Positions 55,545-64,000 of a stretch of DNA of 64,000 bases are shown piece after piece. Within the stretch, counting starts at the first letter, position 1. Every line of letters starts with the position of its first letter. The position numbers and the translations under genes are program-made. The notes under the pieces were generated by a model, which was given only the letters and a program-made list of their open reading frames with translations, was not told the DNA's origin and made no database searches. Source of the DNA: Rhizophagus irregularis (lineage: Eukaryota > Glomeromycota > Glomeromycetes > Glomerales > Glomeraceae); contig NC_089451.1 of NCBI RefSeq assembly GCF_026210795.1, forward strand, positions 3,270,001 through 3,334,000, given 5' to 3'.

Positions 55545-55606
55545 GCATGCTTGATTTAGTAGTATAATTCGCACCTACCACTTCGAGACACGAGTTCGAT
55601 TCTCAG
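55545..55606 (+). other. Degenerate tRNA-like segment near the polypurine tract
   Basis: The order is acceptor-like GCATGCT, a D-arm-like TTTAGTAGTATAAT (A-box-like), an anticodon-loop-like CCTACCAC, and a T-arm ACGAG-TTCGATT-CTCAG containing the B-box GAGTTCGATTC. The overall pattern is most like glycine tRNA. The anticodon stem does not pair and the 3' acceptor strand is missing, so it is not a working tRNA. GCATGCT is the acceptor strand predicted for the element's primer tRNA by its primer-binding site. Confidence 0.65.
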
Positions 55607-55609
55607 AAT

Positions 55610-55649
55610 AAATTTAATGAGGGCATTAAATTTTTATGCGGGGGATAGT
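55610..55649 (+). promoter_or_regulatory. Stem-loop and polypurine tract before the 3' LTR
   Basis: AAATTTAATG pairs perfectly with CATTAAATTT (55610-55633, 4-base loop). It is followed by a GGGGGA core (55640-55645) and ATAGT, then the 3' LTR. The G-run is the likely plus-strand primer site, although it is short. Confidence 0.7.
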
Positions 55650-56264
55650 TGTAATGCCGTAGTATACCTAGTAAATTTATTAATTGTGGGGCGCAGTATT
55701 ACATTTAGTCTTAGTGTATAAAATTTTAACTTATTTTTATTTTTATTTTAATTGGACCGAGAAGTCGTTAAACTAATAATCACATGGATTAAGGTAATTG
55801 GTCCGTGATGACCTTAAACTATTAGTCACGAGATCTAAGGATAAATGAAGATCCGAAAGATACTAAATTGAATGAAATCAAGTGATCTGAGGTGTCAAGT
55901 GATTAATTTGTTGATCACTACGTTAATATTATAAATCATAATTCAGGAGTTCATGATGATCAAATGGATACAAAATTAAGTTAATGGAAATACTTTAAAA
56001 CAATGGAAATACTTTAATAATTTAAATCCATGAATCGAAATTATGAATTTAGTTACACAAAAACAAACATAAAAGGGCGTGAAGATCACCTTTTGGAAAG
56101 GGGAGAGAGAGAAAACTGGACGAATTTTGTTATGAATTATTTATTTTATTATTTGATGTTATTAAACCAAGCATATTATTGTATTTATTTATATTATTAA
56201 TAAAGAGTCATTTTGTTAATACCTGAGGTGGCAAACATAATTCTCTATGGGCTCAGGTGTTACA
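55650..56264 (+). repeat. 3' LTR, 615 bp
   Basis: Same length as the 5' LTR and no difference was found by eye. It is followed by CCGG and then, 91 bases later, the ATG of the BTB-TLDc gene. Confidence 0.95.
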
Positions 56265-56355
56265 CCGGTTACCTTGTGACCGGAAAAAAAAATATTTAAG
56301 GTTTGAAAAAAAAAAAAATTGAAATTAAATTTTTTTCAATTTACATCATTTTATA

Positions 56356-57854
56356 ATGGTTGATAATAAACTTTTGACAAAATTATCACAAAATTTACTT
56401 GAAATTTTAAACGATGAAGAATATTATGATATTACAATTGAAGTTGGTAACGACCCTTACGTAAAAATATTTCGTGCTCATATGGTTATTTTAAATTATC
56501 GTTCTCCTTATTTAAGAAGAATTTTATCAACAAATAAAAAGAATAATGATGGAACTTTGACAAACATTAAATTACCAAATATTTTACCCGAAATTTTTCA
56601 AATAATTTTAATGTAAGATAAATAAAATTTCGTTCATCATGTGGTCATGCGATAATTATATATTTTTTTACAACTTTTTAATTATTTTTAAATTATTTTA
56701 GGTATATTTATGGAGGAAAACTCTCTTTAGAAGAATATGATATTTCAGATATCATTAAAATTTTAGTTGCTGCTAATGAGCTCAGCCTTCAAGAATTAAT
56801 CCCCTATTTAGAATCCTTTTTAATTGAAAATAAAAAAAATTGGATCGAACAAAATATTGACTTGATATATCAAACTAGTTTTGGAAACGATTCTTTCTTA
56901 GAACTTCAAAAATATTGTACTAATTTAATTATTAAAGAATCAAATAAAATATTTAATTCTCCGAATTTCTCTTCGATTCCAGAAAAATTATTAATCACGC
57001 TTATTCAAAATCATCAAATAAGTGAAATTCAAGTTTGGGAGCATGTAATTAAATGGGGACTTGCACAAAATCCTGAACTTTCTTCTGATCTTACAAGCTT
57101 TTCAAAAGATGATTTTAACACTTTAAAGAAGACGTTACAAAAATGTATTCCTTTAATTAAATTCCGTAATTTAACTTCCAAAGAATTTTTGAAGAAAGTA
57201 AAACCATATAAAAAAATCTTACCGAAGGAATTATATGATGATTTGTTAGAATATTTTTTGGATAATGATTATGATCCAAACAAAAAATCAGAATCTCGTA
57301 CTATTGAAGAGATTAAATCAAAAAATATCGATTCTAATATCATTACAAATAAACATGTTGAAATAATCTCAAAATGGATTAATAGATTAGAAATTACCGA
57401 CAAATTAGCAAGTTCGTATGAATTCAAATTATTATACCGCGATAGCGAAGATTCTGGTGAGCTGTCTGAAAGGATTAATAAATTTCATGAAGTTTGTGAT
57501 AATCATTCCCAAACTGTAACAATTTTTAAAGTGAAGGACAGAAATGAGATTCTTGGTGGATATAATCCGATTGAGTGGAAATCTGATTATAGTTGTGGAA
57601 TTACCAAAGATAGTTTTATATTTTCTTTTAATAATGAGAATTACATTTTAAGTCGTGTAAAGAATGAAATGAGAGCTATAACTAATTATTCTAATTATGG
57701 TCCATCATTTGGTCATGATCTGTGTTTATTCTGGTTTTTTAATAATGACAGGAAAATCCATTGTGGTCAAAAATATTATGAAAAACTTAACAATGATGAT
57801 TCGTTTAATTTAGATTTTTTTGAGGTATTTCAATTGTGCAAGACTGATGATTAA
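56356..57854 (+). CDS. BTB-BACK-TLDc protein
   Basis: Two exons, 56356-56612 and 56702-57854, joined by a GT-AG intron, 469 aa. An N-terminal BTB/POZ domain (about 20-115) has Asp-Ile-Thr-Ile-Glu-Val and Phe-Arg-Ala-His-Met-Val-Ile-Leu, with Tyr-Ile-Tyr-Gly-Gly across the splice. A BACK-like helical region (about 125-215) includes Val-Trp-Glu-His-Val-Ile-Lys-Trp-Gly. A TLDc domain (about 303-465) includes Phe-Lys-Leu-Leu-Tyr-Arg, Ile-Leu-Gly-Gly-Tyr-Asn-Pro and Ser-Phe-Ile-Phe-Ser-Phe, with Gly-Pro-Ser-Phe-Gly near the end. BTB proteins of this type commonly serve as adaptors for CUL3 ubiquitin ligases; the target is unknown. An LTR retrotransposon ends 91 bases upstream, so the native promoter may be displaced and the LTR may supply it. 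Confidence 0.9.
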
Positions 57855-58673
57855 ATAAGTCCTCTAAGTCTAATTAGTGTCTTCATAGTTCATTTACAAA
57901 ATTAGATTAGTAATAATATAATATAGATTGAACTTGTGCTTATTTCTAATATTTTAGCATCGTTATACGTTCTATGGCGTAAGAAACAACTATGAAATTA
58001 TAAATAAAGCAAAATCGCTTGTTACGTAATTTAGATTTTGATGCTGAGAGTTTTAAGCTCGAACAAGACAATCATATTAGACAAATGTCGAGTTTGTGAA
58101 GCTAGATCAATGTGATAACTAACACTTTATTCCTAATTGCCGATGTCAACGTAAAGGGCGCGGGTTGCGTGGAATAATAAATTCTCTCAAATTTAATCAT
58201 GTTTTTTTAAATTTATATGGATTCGATGATAAAATTTTTTTAATATAATTTATCTATAAAAGAGGTATGTATAATTCGCGCTATACCTGGTACCACTTAT
58301 GATTTGAACGGATTTCTTTATTTGTATTTAATTATTTTCATTATTATTTGAATTAAATCTCAGCTCCATAATGGTTGTCATAAAATTTTGTAACATATAG
58401 ACTTAACGTATTAAAATACCATTTATTTATTTCATTCCAGAATTACATTTTACCATATTCAATCAATATTAATAATTTAAGAATTAACAAACAACTTCAT
58501 ATGAATTTATTTTCGTGATTAATCTATTGAATTTCTTTGAGTTTCTTAACGTAATTAAGGTTATGGAAGTAATAGAATTTTTGGAAGATATAATCTCATT
58601 AAATTTACAATACATTCTTTAAAAAGAATCAGAAATATTCCAATGATGTGATTATTGGTAATAAATTTGCTTA
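57855..58673. other. Intergenic, no gene recognised
   Basis: AT-rich with no supported gene, RNA or repeat. Confidence 0.45.
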
Positions 58674-58855
58674 TATCAATTAAAAATTGAAAAAACAAAA
58701 TTTTATATCACATTTTCTCGTAGAGATTAAAATTTTGAATTAATCTTATATTTATGTATTTATTTATCTCTTCCAATGTGACATCTCATTGCGAGTTAAC
58801 GATTAACATGTTTGAACACGTGATCGTGATTGTGATGTTGATTTATAATTTTTGA
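58674..58855. repeat. Repeat matching both flanks of the transposon at 41570
   Basis: 58674-58745 matches 41496-41568 (around ATCACATTTTCTCGTAGAGA), and 58780-58850 matches 45680-45740 (around TTTGAACACGTGATCGTGAT). Here the two parts are only about 35 bases apart, so this resembles the pre-insertion structure of the 41-kb locus. Confidence 0.7.
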
Positions 58856-59160
58856 AATTTAAAGAATTTAAAATTAAATATTAAATAAAAATGAAATTAA
58901 AGAAATACCATAAAAATACTAAAGCTAAAAACTAATAATAAACTTAAGATAAAGATAAAATTGATAAAATTAAAAAAGTATGCTAATATAGATCAAAAAA
59001 GAATATCGATATTAATTATATTAATTAAAGATAAAATAAAGAAAATAAAGTATTATAAAATAAAAATAAAATTAAAAAAAATCTGAAACTATATATTAAG
59101 AATAAAATTAAAAAAAAATTAAACTAATTACATTAATAAGGATAAAATTAAGAAAAACCA
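58856..59160. other. A-rich low-complexity DNA
   Basis: Runs of AAATTAAA, GATAAAATTA and similar motifs; no gene. Confidence 0.6.
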
Positions 59161-59169
59161 TGATAGGAT

Positions 59170-59745
59170 TAAAAAATTTCTAATAAATTTTCCAATAAAT
59201 TTTATAAAAAAAATTTCAAGCCAAAATTCTCAATACTCTATTAAAAAAAATTATTCTCCATCAAAAAAAGACTCACCTATAAAAAAACCTTTCAACCAAC
59301 AAAATTGTCTAAAAAATTCCTCTATTAAAGAAAAATTTTCTAATGAATTCTCATCAAAAAAAAAATCCCCCTATTAAAGAAAAATGCCTATTGAAAAAAA
59401 ATTCTTACCTATTAAAAAAATTCTCAAAAGAATTACTATATCAAAAAAAACTTCCCTCCTATTAAAAAAAAATTATTTACCGAAATTCTCTATCAAAAAA
59501 AAAATCTCCCCTGTTAAAAAATTTCTAACGAAATGATCTATCAAAAAAAAAATCTTTCCTATTAAAAAAAAAATCTCTAACGAAATCCTCCACCAAAAAA
59601 TATTTCACCTATTAAAAAAAATTCTCAAAAGAAATTCTTTATCCCCTGTTAAAAAATTTTCTAACAAAATTATCTATCAAAAAAAACTTCCCTATTAAAA
59701 AATTCTCTAATGAATTTTCTATAAAAAAAATTCTCAATGATTTTT
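59170..59745. repeat. A-rich satellite-like array, inverse of 41100-41480
   Basis: Repeated CTATTAAAAAAA, TTCTCTAACGAAAT and CTATCAAAAAAA units with a 30-45 base spacing. This is the reverse complement of the T-rich array at 41100-41480. Confidence 0.7.
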
Positions 59746-59752
59746 TGCATAT

Positions 59753-59822
59753 TAGGCCGGGCAAAAAAAATTTTTAGATTCTCGTGACATAAAATTTTAA
59801 AAATGACCCGGCCGGCCAGCAT
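59753..59822. repeat. Left arm of the CCCGGCCGG inverted-repeat element, interrupted
   Basis: Nearly the same as 24434-24504 (AGATTCTCGTGACATAAAAT then GACCCGGCCGGCCAGCAT). It is cut off at the T-rich tail of the neighbouring LINE-tailed element. Confidence 0.75.
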
Positions 59823-59828
59823 TTATTT

Positions 59829-60915
59829 TTATATTTGTAAAATTTTTTTTTATTTTTATTTTTTTTATTTTTATTTTTTATTTTTATTAATGGGTTCCAG
59901 TTAGAAACCTAACATGGACGCGATTATAAGTAGAAAATTACATATAAGTCAAAATTGACAAAAATACTAACTAAACTACACGCGAAAATAATCTACTCAA
60001 ACCGGTGGGCAATTAACAGGAAGAAGGTATAATGTGAGATACTAAAATTAGACCCCACGACACAAAAACCCAGATAACGCCACTGCCTCCCATACTCTCG
60101 CCTAGGTAAACCTAAGTTTTGGTAAGTTGAAGCCCGTACCCCGCAGATTATCAAACTGAACCGCCAGCCCCTGGTTGGAAAAATCCCCCACACTGGTCGA
60201 TAAAAATAAATTCTCCAAGTGACTATATTACCAGAGTTAACAAACTACCTAAGAGTAAACTAAAGGGGAACTTTTTAGTGTCATGCAATCCCCAAAAGGA
60301 CATTCACCTCATTTCGAACGATCCCTTCAATCTAAACTAAACTGCAGTAAAAACTCATGATAGTCCAAACATGTGCCATCTTGATCTCACCTGACCAAAA
60401 ACTGATCACCAAGATCTGCACCCCCTTAAATTACACCCAACTCTCTCAAAAGAAAAGATCTACAAACCACCTGATGTCGATCAATTTTGGGATACCCCCT
60501 ACCCCCCAGAAAAACTCCAAAAAGCAGAAGGCAAAAAAGAAAGACGAGAAAAATTCACCAAAAAAATAAGAAAAATTCATAACCCTAGGAAAACCAACCC
60601 AAAGGAGTAAAAACCTAGGTAAAGAGGGAAATTTCACCAAACTATCACCAGGAACAACCCCTTATTATTAAGAAAGCGAACTTTCACCACTGAGCGAAAT
60701 GGAAATTTCTTCCTTCCAGCTTGGAATCTTCAACCTTATAACCAAAGTCGTTCAAAACATATGAACAAGTGCCGCTGGACCCAATAGAGACAAGTAGCGG
60801 AAACCAAGTTGGTGTTTTAACCAGGTATTTAGGGCAACTTCTTTAAATACGAGTATTTTAAAATGAGTGAAATATTATTTCCATTAAGAAAAGTGAGAGA
60901 AAGGAGAGAGAGTTT
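59829..60915 (-). mobile_element. Short LINE-tailed non-coding element
   Basis: On the minus strand it starts near a CTCTCTCTCCTTTCTCTCAC leader at about 60915 and ends in (TAAAA)n at 59829-59895. The part just before the tail (60070-60160: CTGCCTCCCATAC and TTGGTAAGTTGAAGCCCG on the plus strand) matches the 3' untranslated part of the adjacent LINE (61139-61185). The middle is GC-richer than the surroundings and has no conserved ORF. It reads as an internally deleted or non-autonomous element that uses the LINE 3' end. Confidence 0.6.
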
Positions 60916-60939
60916 TTTTTATATTCATATTTGTAAAAT

Positions 60940-61251
60940 TTTTTATTTTTTTATTTTTATTTTTATTTAACAGTAATAGTTAGCGGATACAATTTTTATA
61001 AACATATCAAAAATGAAAAAGTAAAATAAAAAAATGAACTAAACTATCAGAAGAATCTACTTCGACGGTGGGGCAATTAAACACGAAACTATTAAAGATA
61101 TAACCAACTACACCTAAAAACCATTTCTTTAATTAACCCACTACCTCCCATACACTAGCCGAAACTTGGTAAGTTGAAGCCCGCCCTGCAGAAGAAAGTA
61201 AAATTGACCCTATAAAATTATATAAATCAACTACTAAAATCTACGATGGCG
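60940..61251 (-). other. 3' untranslated region and tail of the LINE
   Basis: Between the LINE stop (61252) and a (TAAAA)-type tail at 60940-60972. It shares the CCTCCCATACAC and GGTAAGTTGAAGCCCG blocks with the element at 59829-60915. Confidence 0.6.
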
Positions 61252-64000
61252 CTACGAAGTAAGATTAGTATAAAATTCTATTATATTTTTGCCAAAATAA
61301 ATGTAATTTCTAACACTATCTAAAGAATCATAATGAATAATATTATTATTACTATTATTATTATTAGGTAATGAACGAACGCTTTTAAACTCTAATTTTT
61401 TCTTTTTAGTCAACCCTAAAGAACGTTCAAATTCCTTCAAATGCGAACACCTTGGAATCCAAACCTCTTCAAATATCTCATTAAAAATAAACTGCCTCAT
61501 TTGAATTAAAACATCAGCAACGTTTTTCTTTGTAGTCCAAGAACTCAACAAATCTGAAAGAGACATAGGTATAAATCCTTTAATAAGATCGATGAAAGTA
61601 AATACGTTAGGATTATAAGATATATCCCATATATCAAGCGCCATAAGAGCATTAAAATCGTGTATATTATCGTTATATTCCAAAATCCAGGTCAAGAGAT
61701 GATTAATAGTCTTATCTCTAATGTTGTGAATAATATCATAATGACCACTACACGTCCAGACATGATTAAAAGTTTCATCTTGTAGTCCACATATAGGGCA
61801 CATCCAACCATCATATAAGTCAAGCAATGATTTTTTCATCTGTTCAATTGTAGGAATTTCTTCAATTAACAAGTGAACTTTTTGAGCTTTCGTTTTAGAA
61901 GAAGAAACAGAAGTTTCATTGTTATTTATATCACAATTTAAACAACTAAATGTGGATGTCCAGTCAACTTCTAACGTGCGATATTTAGAATTTCTGTTTA
62001 AATTAATAAATTTTTCCAATCCTTTGTAGTTGCATATATTTTTCAAAAATGAACGCAGTTTATTTTCAATAATAATCCCATTCCAACAAGGAAGAATTTT
62101 CATCATACAAGCATCCCGTTGAAAAACTATATAGCGATCCTGATCAGTATGTGCAATTTTCGCCAAATTATCTACATAATTATTACCCATATCATCACCA
62201 TGAGCAACAACTTTAAACATTTCCACATGCAAGTTCAATGTTAATATAATTCTACATAAAATAGCCCATAAGAAATTATTATTAGCCTTAAAGTATTCTC
62301 GTGAAGTTTGAGAAAATCTTGAGTTCTTTAATTTTTCAAATTGTGTAATTACGTTAAGCGAATCTGTATTAATTCTAACTTTGCTATTTTTTGGAACAAC
62401 GCTTAATGCTAAAAGGACTGCTAATAATTCTCCTCTATATGCAGAAGGCCATTTATCAATAGTAGAATAAAATTCTACATGAGGTATATCAAATAAATCA
62501 CTAATCTGAGCGAAAGCGCAACTAATACTACATTGTTCAGTACCTAATTCTATTAATGATCCATCGGTGTAAAACTCAAAAATATAATAATTGTTGTTGT
62601 CAAAAGGAGCTAATGTGCGTTGTATAGTTAACAAATCATTTCTTGAAGTTGAAGAATCTAATAAATCCAAAATTATATTATCTTGCACTTGTGATAAAAT
62701 CACGTGATTTTGCGTTAACGCTTGATGTATAATATCATACTTCTTTTTTGCAAAATCAAAAATGTCAAAAATATTAAATTCTATTAAGTTTGTAAGTTGA
62801 CTAGGTGCAAATTGAGAATCTGTTAACAATGGTACTAAACATTGCCAGTCAGCAGAAAATGTACAAGGTGATCGTGTTGATAATGATGCATTAGCAGCAC
62901 ATCCATATTCCATACATTGATATATATAAGTATGTGTATTGGTACATCTAGACATATCAATATGAAAATGTTTAATAACAGGTCGTTGTGTATCATCTAT
63001 TCCTTGAATTTTACCAATAACTACGGAGTTAAATTGTGAATTATAAACGGCTATTAAAGATCTATTTTTTTTAGTAATATCATATGATCGAGCCTCTTCC
63101 ACATTGTCAACACGAGCGCCAAATAATTGTGTTATATTAAGAGTCAGATGAACACCATCTGAAGTAATTAAGTTTCTAATATCTGAATACCATTTAGTTT
63201 CTTTCCGTTGTGAAAAAACAGGAATATAAGCCTTAATAAGTATTTCTTTCCATAACAATAAACGAGATTTATCACCTGAAATAATTTGATCTAAAAATAA
63301 GATATTCTTTTCACGAAGTCTCTTCCTATGTTTAGAATAATATGCATTATCTACTACGTCTTCCAAAGGAATTTTACCTCCTTTAATTGATGGAAAAGTA
63401 TTATCATCTAAATTTTCTAACGAAATATTATTATCATAGCATAATAAAAGCATATTAAGAATATAATTATTTTTTCGTGTATGCGGAACACGATTATAAG
63501 GAAGTTTTTCTATCAATGGGCGTGATGTCCATAATTGATCCTGTAAGGATTTTAAACGAATTTCAGTAACTTTTCCTAATAGACCATTATCATTAAGTTG
63601 AATACAAAAATCAGTAATTTTGGCTTGAAGTTGATTGTCGTAAAAATCTCTATATCCATATATATAAGGATTATCAAGTATAGCGTTAGGCGCTGAACGA
63701 GCGAATTTTAATTTGTTTTTAAACATCCTTCTAAAAGGAATAATTAAAGATTCTGTTTGTGTTTTCGATAAAGCCATAACTTGTGACCAGTATTCAACTC
63801 GAGGAACGATAATTCTATTAAATATATATAAAATATGTTTATCAGTAATCTTCTTTTTATACATAAGATTAACTAAATGGTCTATTTCATTCTTGATTTT
63901 GAACATTAGATAATTTCCATCATGTTCAATATTAAAATACACTCCCAGGATACGCATAGGTTCGTGTGGATGTTTGGCTTTAATATTAATTTCTTCACGA
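61252..64000 (-). CDS. Non-LTR retrotransposon polyprotein, C-terminal part
   Basis: The frame is open from the window edge (64000) to the stop at 61252; more than 910 codons are seen and the start is outside. The N-terminal part begins in the reverse transcriptase thumb region (Arg-Ile-Leu-Gly-Val-Tyr-Phe, followed by Pro-Arg-Val-Glu-Tyr-Trp). An RNase H domain follows in the middle: Phe-Tyr-Thr-Asp-Gly-Ser at about 62575, a Tyr-Arg-Gly-Glu-Leu-Leu-Ala-Val segment, Asn-Thr-Asp-Ser-Leu, and His-Gly-Asp-Asp...Asn-Tyr-Val-Asp. Near the C-terminus is a finger Cys-Pro-Ile-Cys...His-Val-Trp-Thr-Cys (about 61800). It drives target-primed reverse transcription of the element. No internal stop is seen in the visible part. 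A decayed relative is at 40114-40760. Confidence 0.85.
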   Translation of the reverse strand, partial: REEINIKAKHPHEPMRILGVYFNIEHDGNYLMFKIKNEIDHLVNLMYKKKITDKHILYIFNRIIVPRVEYWSQVMALSKTQTESLIIPFRRMFKNKLKFARSAPNAILDNPYIYGYRDFYDNQLQAKITDFCIQLNDNGLLGKVTEIRLKSLQDQLWTSRPLIEKLPYNRVPHTRKNNYILNMLLLCYDNNISLENLDDNTFPSIKGGKIPLEDVVDNAYYSKHRKRLREKNILFLDQIISGDKSRLLLWKEILIKAYIPVFSQRKETKWYSDIRNLITSDGVHLTLNITQLFGARVDNVEEARSYDITKKNRSLIAVYNSQFNSVVIGKIQGIDDTQRPVIKHFHIDMSRCTNTHTYIYQCMEYGCAANASLSTRSPCTFSADWQCLVPLLTDSQFAPSQLTNLIEFNIFDIFDFAKKKYDIIHQALTQNHVILSQVQDNIILDLLDSSTSRNDLLTIQRTLAPFDNNNYYIFEFYTDGSLIELGTEQCSISCAFAQISDLFDIPHVEFYSTIDKWPSAYRGELLAVLLALSVVPKNSKVRINTDSLNVITQFEKLKNSRFSQTSREYFKANNNFLWAILCRIILTLNLHVEMFKVVAHGDDMGNNYVDNLAKIAHTDQDRYIVFQRDACMMKILPCWNGIIIENKLRSFLKNICNYKGLEKFINLNRNSKYRTLEVDWTSTFSCLNCDINNNETSVSSSKTKAQKVHLLIEEIPTIEQMKKSLLDLYDGWMCPICGLQDETFNHVWTCSGHYDIIHNIRDKTINHLLTWILEYNDNIHDFNALMALDIWDISYNPNVFTFIDLIKGFIPMSLSDLLSSWTTKKNVADVLIQMRQFIFNEIFEEVWIPRCSHLKEFERSLGLTKKKKLEFKSVRSLPNNNNSNNNIIHYDSLDSVRNYIYFGKNIIEFYTNLTS

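Larger units (their letters stand above)
45756..56264 (+). mobile_element. Ty3/gypsy-type LTR retrotransposon with kinase-integrase ORF
   Basis: 10,509 bp, flanked by CCGG on both sides (45752-45755 and 56265-56268). The order is LTR, primer-binding site, 1.3-kb leader, gag, protease, reverse transcriptase/RNase H, a small ORF, kinase-like domain plus integrase, tRNA-like segment, polypurine tract, LTR. Reverse transcriptase before integrase is the Ty3/gypsy order. The coding region is spread over several ORFs: gag and protease share a frame across TGA; reverse transcriptase is in the -1 frame; the small ORF is in the reverse transcriptase frame after stops; kinase-integrase is back in the gag frame. 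The two LTRs read as identical, so insertion was recent. Confidence 0.95.

Noticed and set aside
55545-55606. Functional tRNA gene
   Set aside because: The anticodon stem does not pair and the 3' acceptor strand is absent; kept only as a tRNA-like segment.

Overview
The window looks like nuclear DNA of an arbuscular mycorrhizal fungus of the Glomeromycotina, most like Rhizophagus. The basis is very AT-rich DNA with long A/T tracts, small GT-AG introns, large expanded families (RING-like/TPR, F-box, BTB-TLDc and a TRP-like ion-channel family with a long N-terminal region) and a very high load of transposable elements. The genus is inferred from family recognition, not from a search.

Layout. 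1-6.3 kb is repeat-rich: a transposon end, an element holding a broken OTU-protease-like gene between inverted 150-bp repeats, and A-rich DNA. 6.8-10.8 kb and 20.0-24.1 kb hold two paralogous multi-exon genes for RING-like/TPR proteins within a segmental duplication. A third, gene-less copy of the upstream segment lies at 25.6-26.2 kb, and a relict 5' exon pair at 30.2 kb. The second copy has taken up a TAGGGATGG-ended element, a complete Tc1-type transposon with an intact 346-aa DD34E transposase, and a solo LTR. The first copy preserves the empty sites for the last two. 28.1-29.6 kb is an F-box gene, 30.9-31.4 kb a PAM18/TIM14 J-protein gene, and 32.0-37.5 kb (minus strand) an 11-exon TRP-like channel gene whose reading frame is broken in a purine-only tract.

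40.1-40.8 kb is a LINE relic. 41.6-45.7 kb is a two-gene DNA transposon with CATATGGGCGGAT terminal repeats. 45.76-56.26 kb is a Ty3/gypsy-type LTR retrotransposon with two 615-bp LTRs that read as identical. It sits 91 bp upstream of a BTB-TLDc gene (56.36-57.85 kb). 58.7-59.75 kb is low-complexity and satellite-like DNA. 59.8-64 kb holds a short LINE-tailed element and the C-terminal part of a LINE polyprotein (minus strand, running off the window).

The most unusual system is the LTR retrotransposon. Its integrase ORF starts with a thymidylate-kinase-like P-loop domain, in the position between RNase H and integrase where some lentiviruses carry dUTPase. Its Gag has a 640-residue N-terminal extension with repeated Cys-rich units. 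Gag and protease share a frame across a UGA-CUA stop, a known readthrough context. A degenerate tRNA-like sequence just upstream of the polypurine tract has the same 5' acceptor strand as that predicted for the tRNA primer by the primer-binding site. Both insertions of this LTR family lie in CCGG. Together these suggest a recently mobile element with its own nucleotide-supply enzyme and an unusual expression strategy. All assignments come from reading the sequence; no database search was run.
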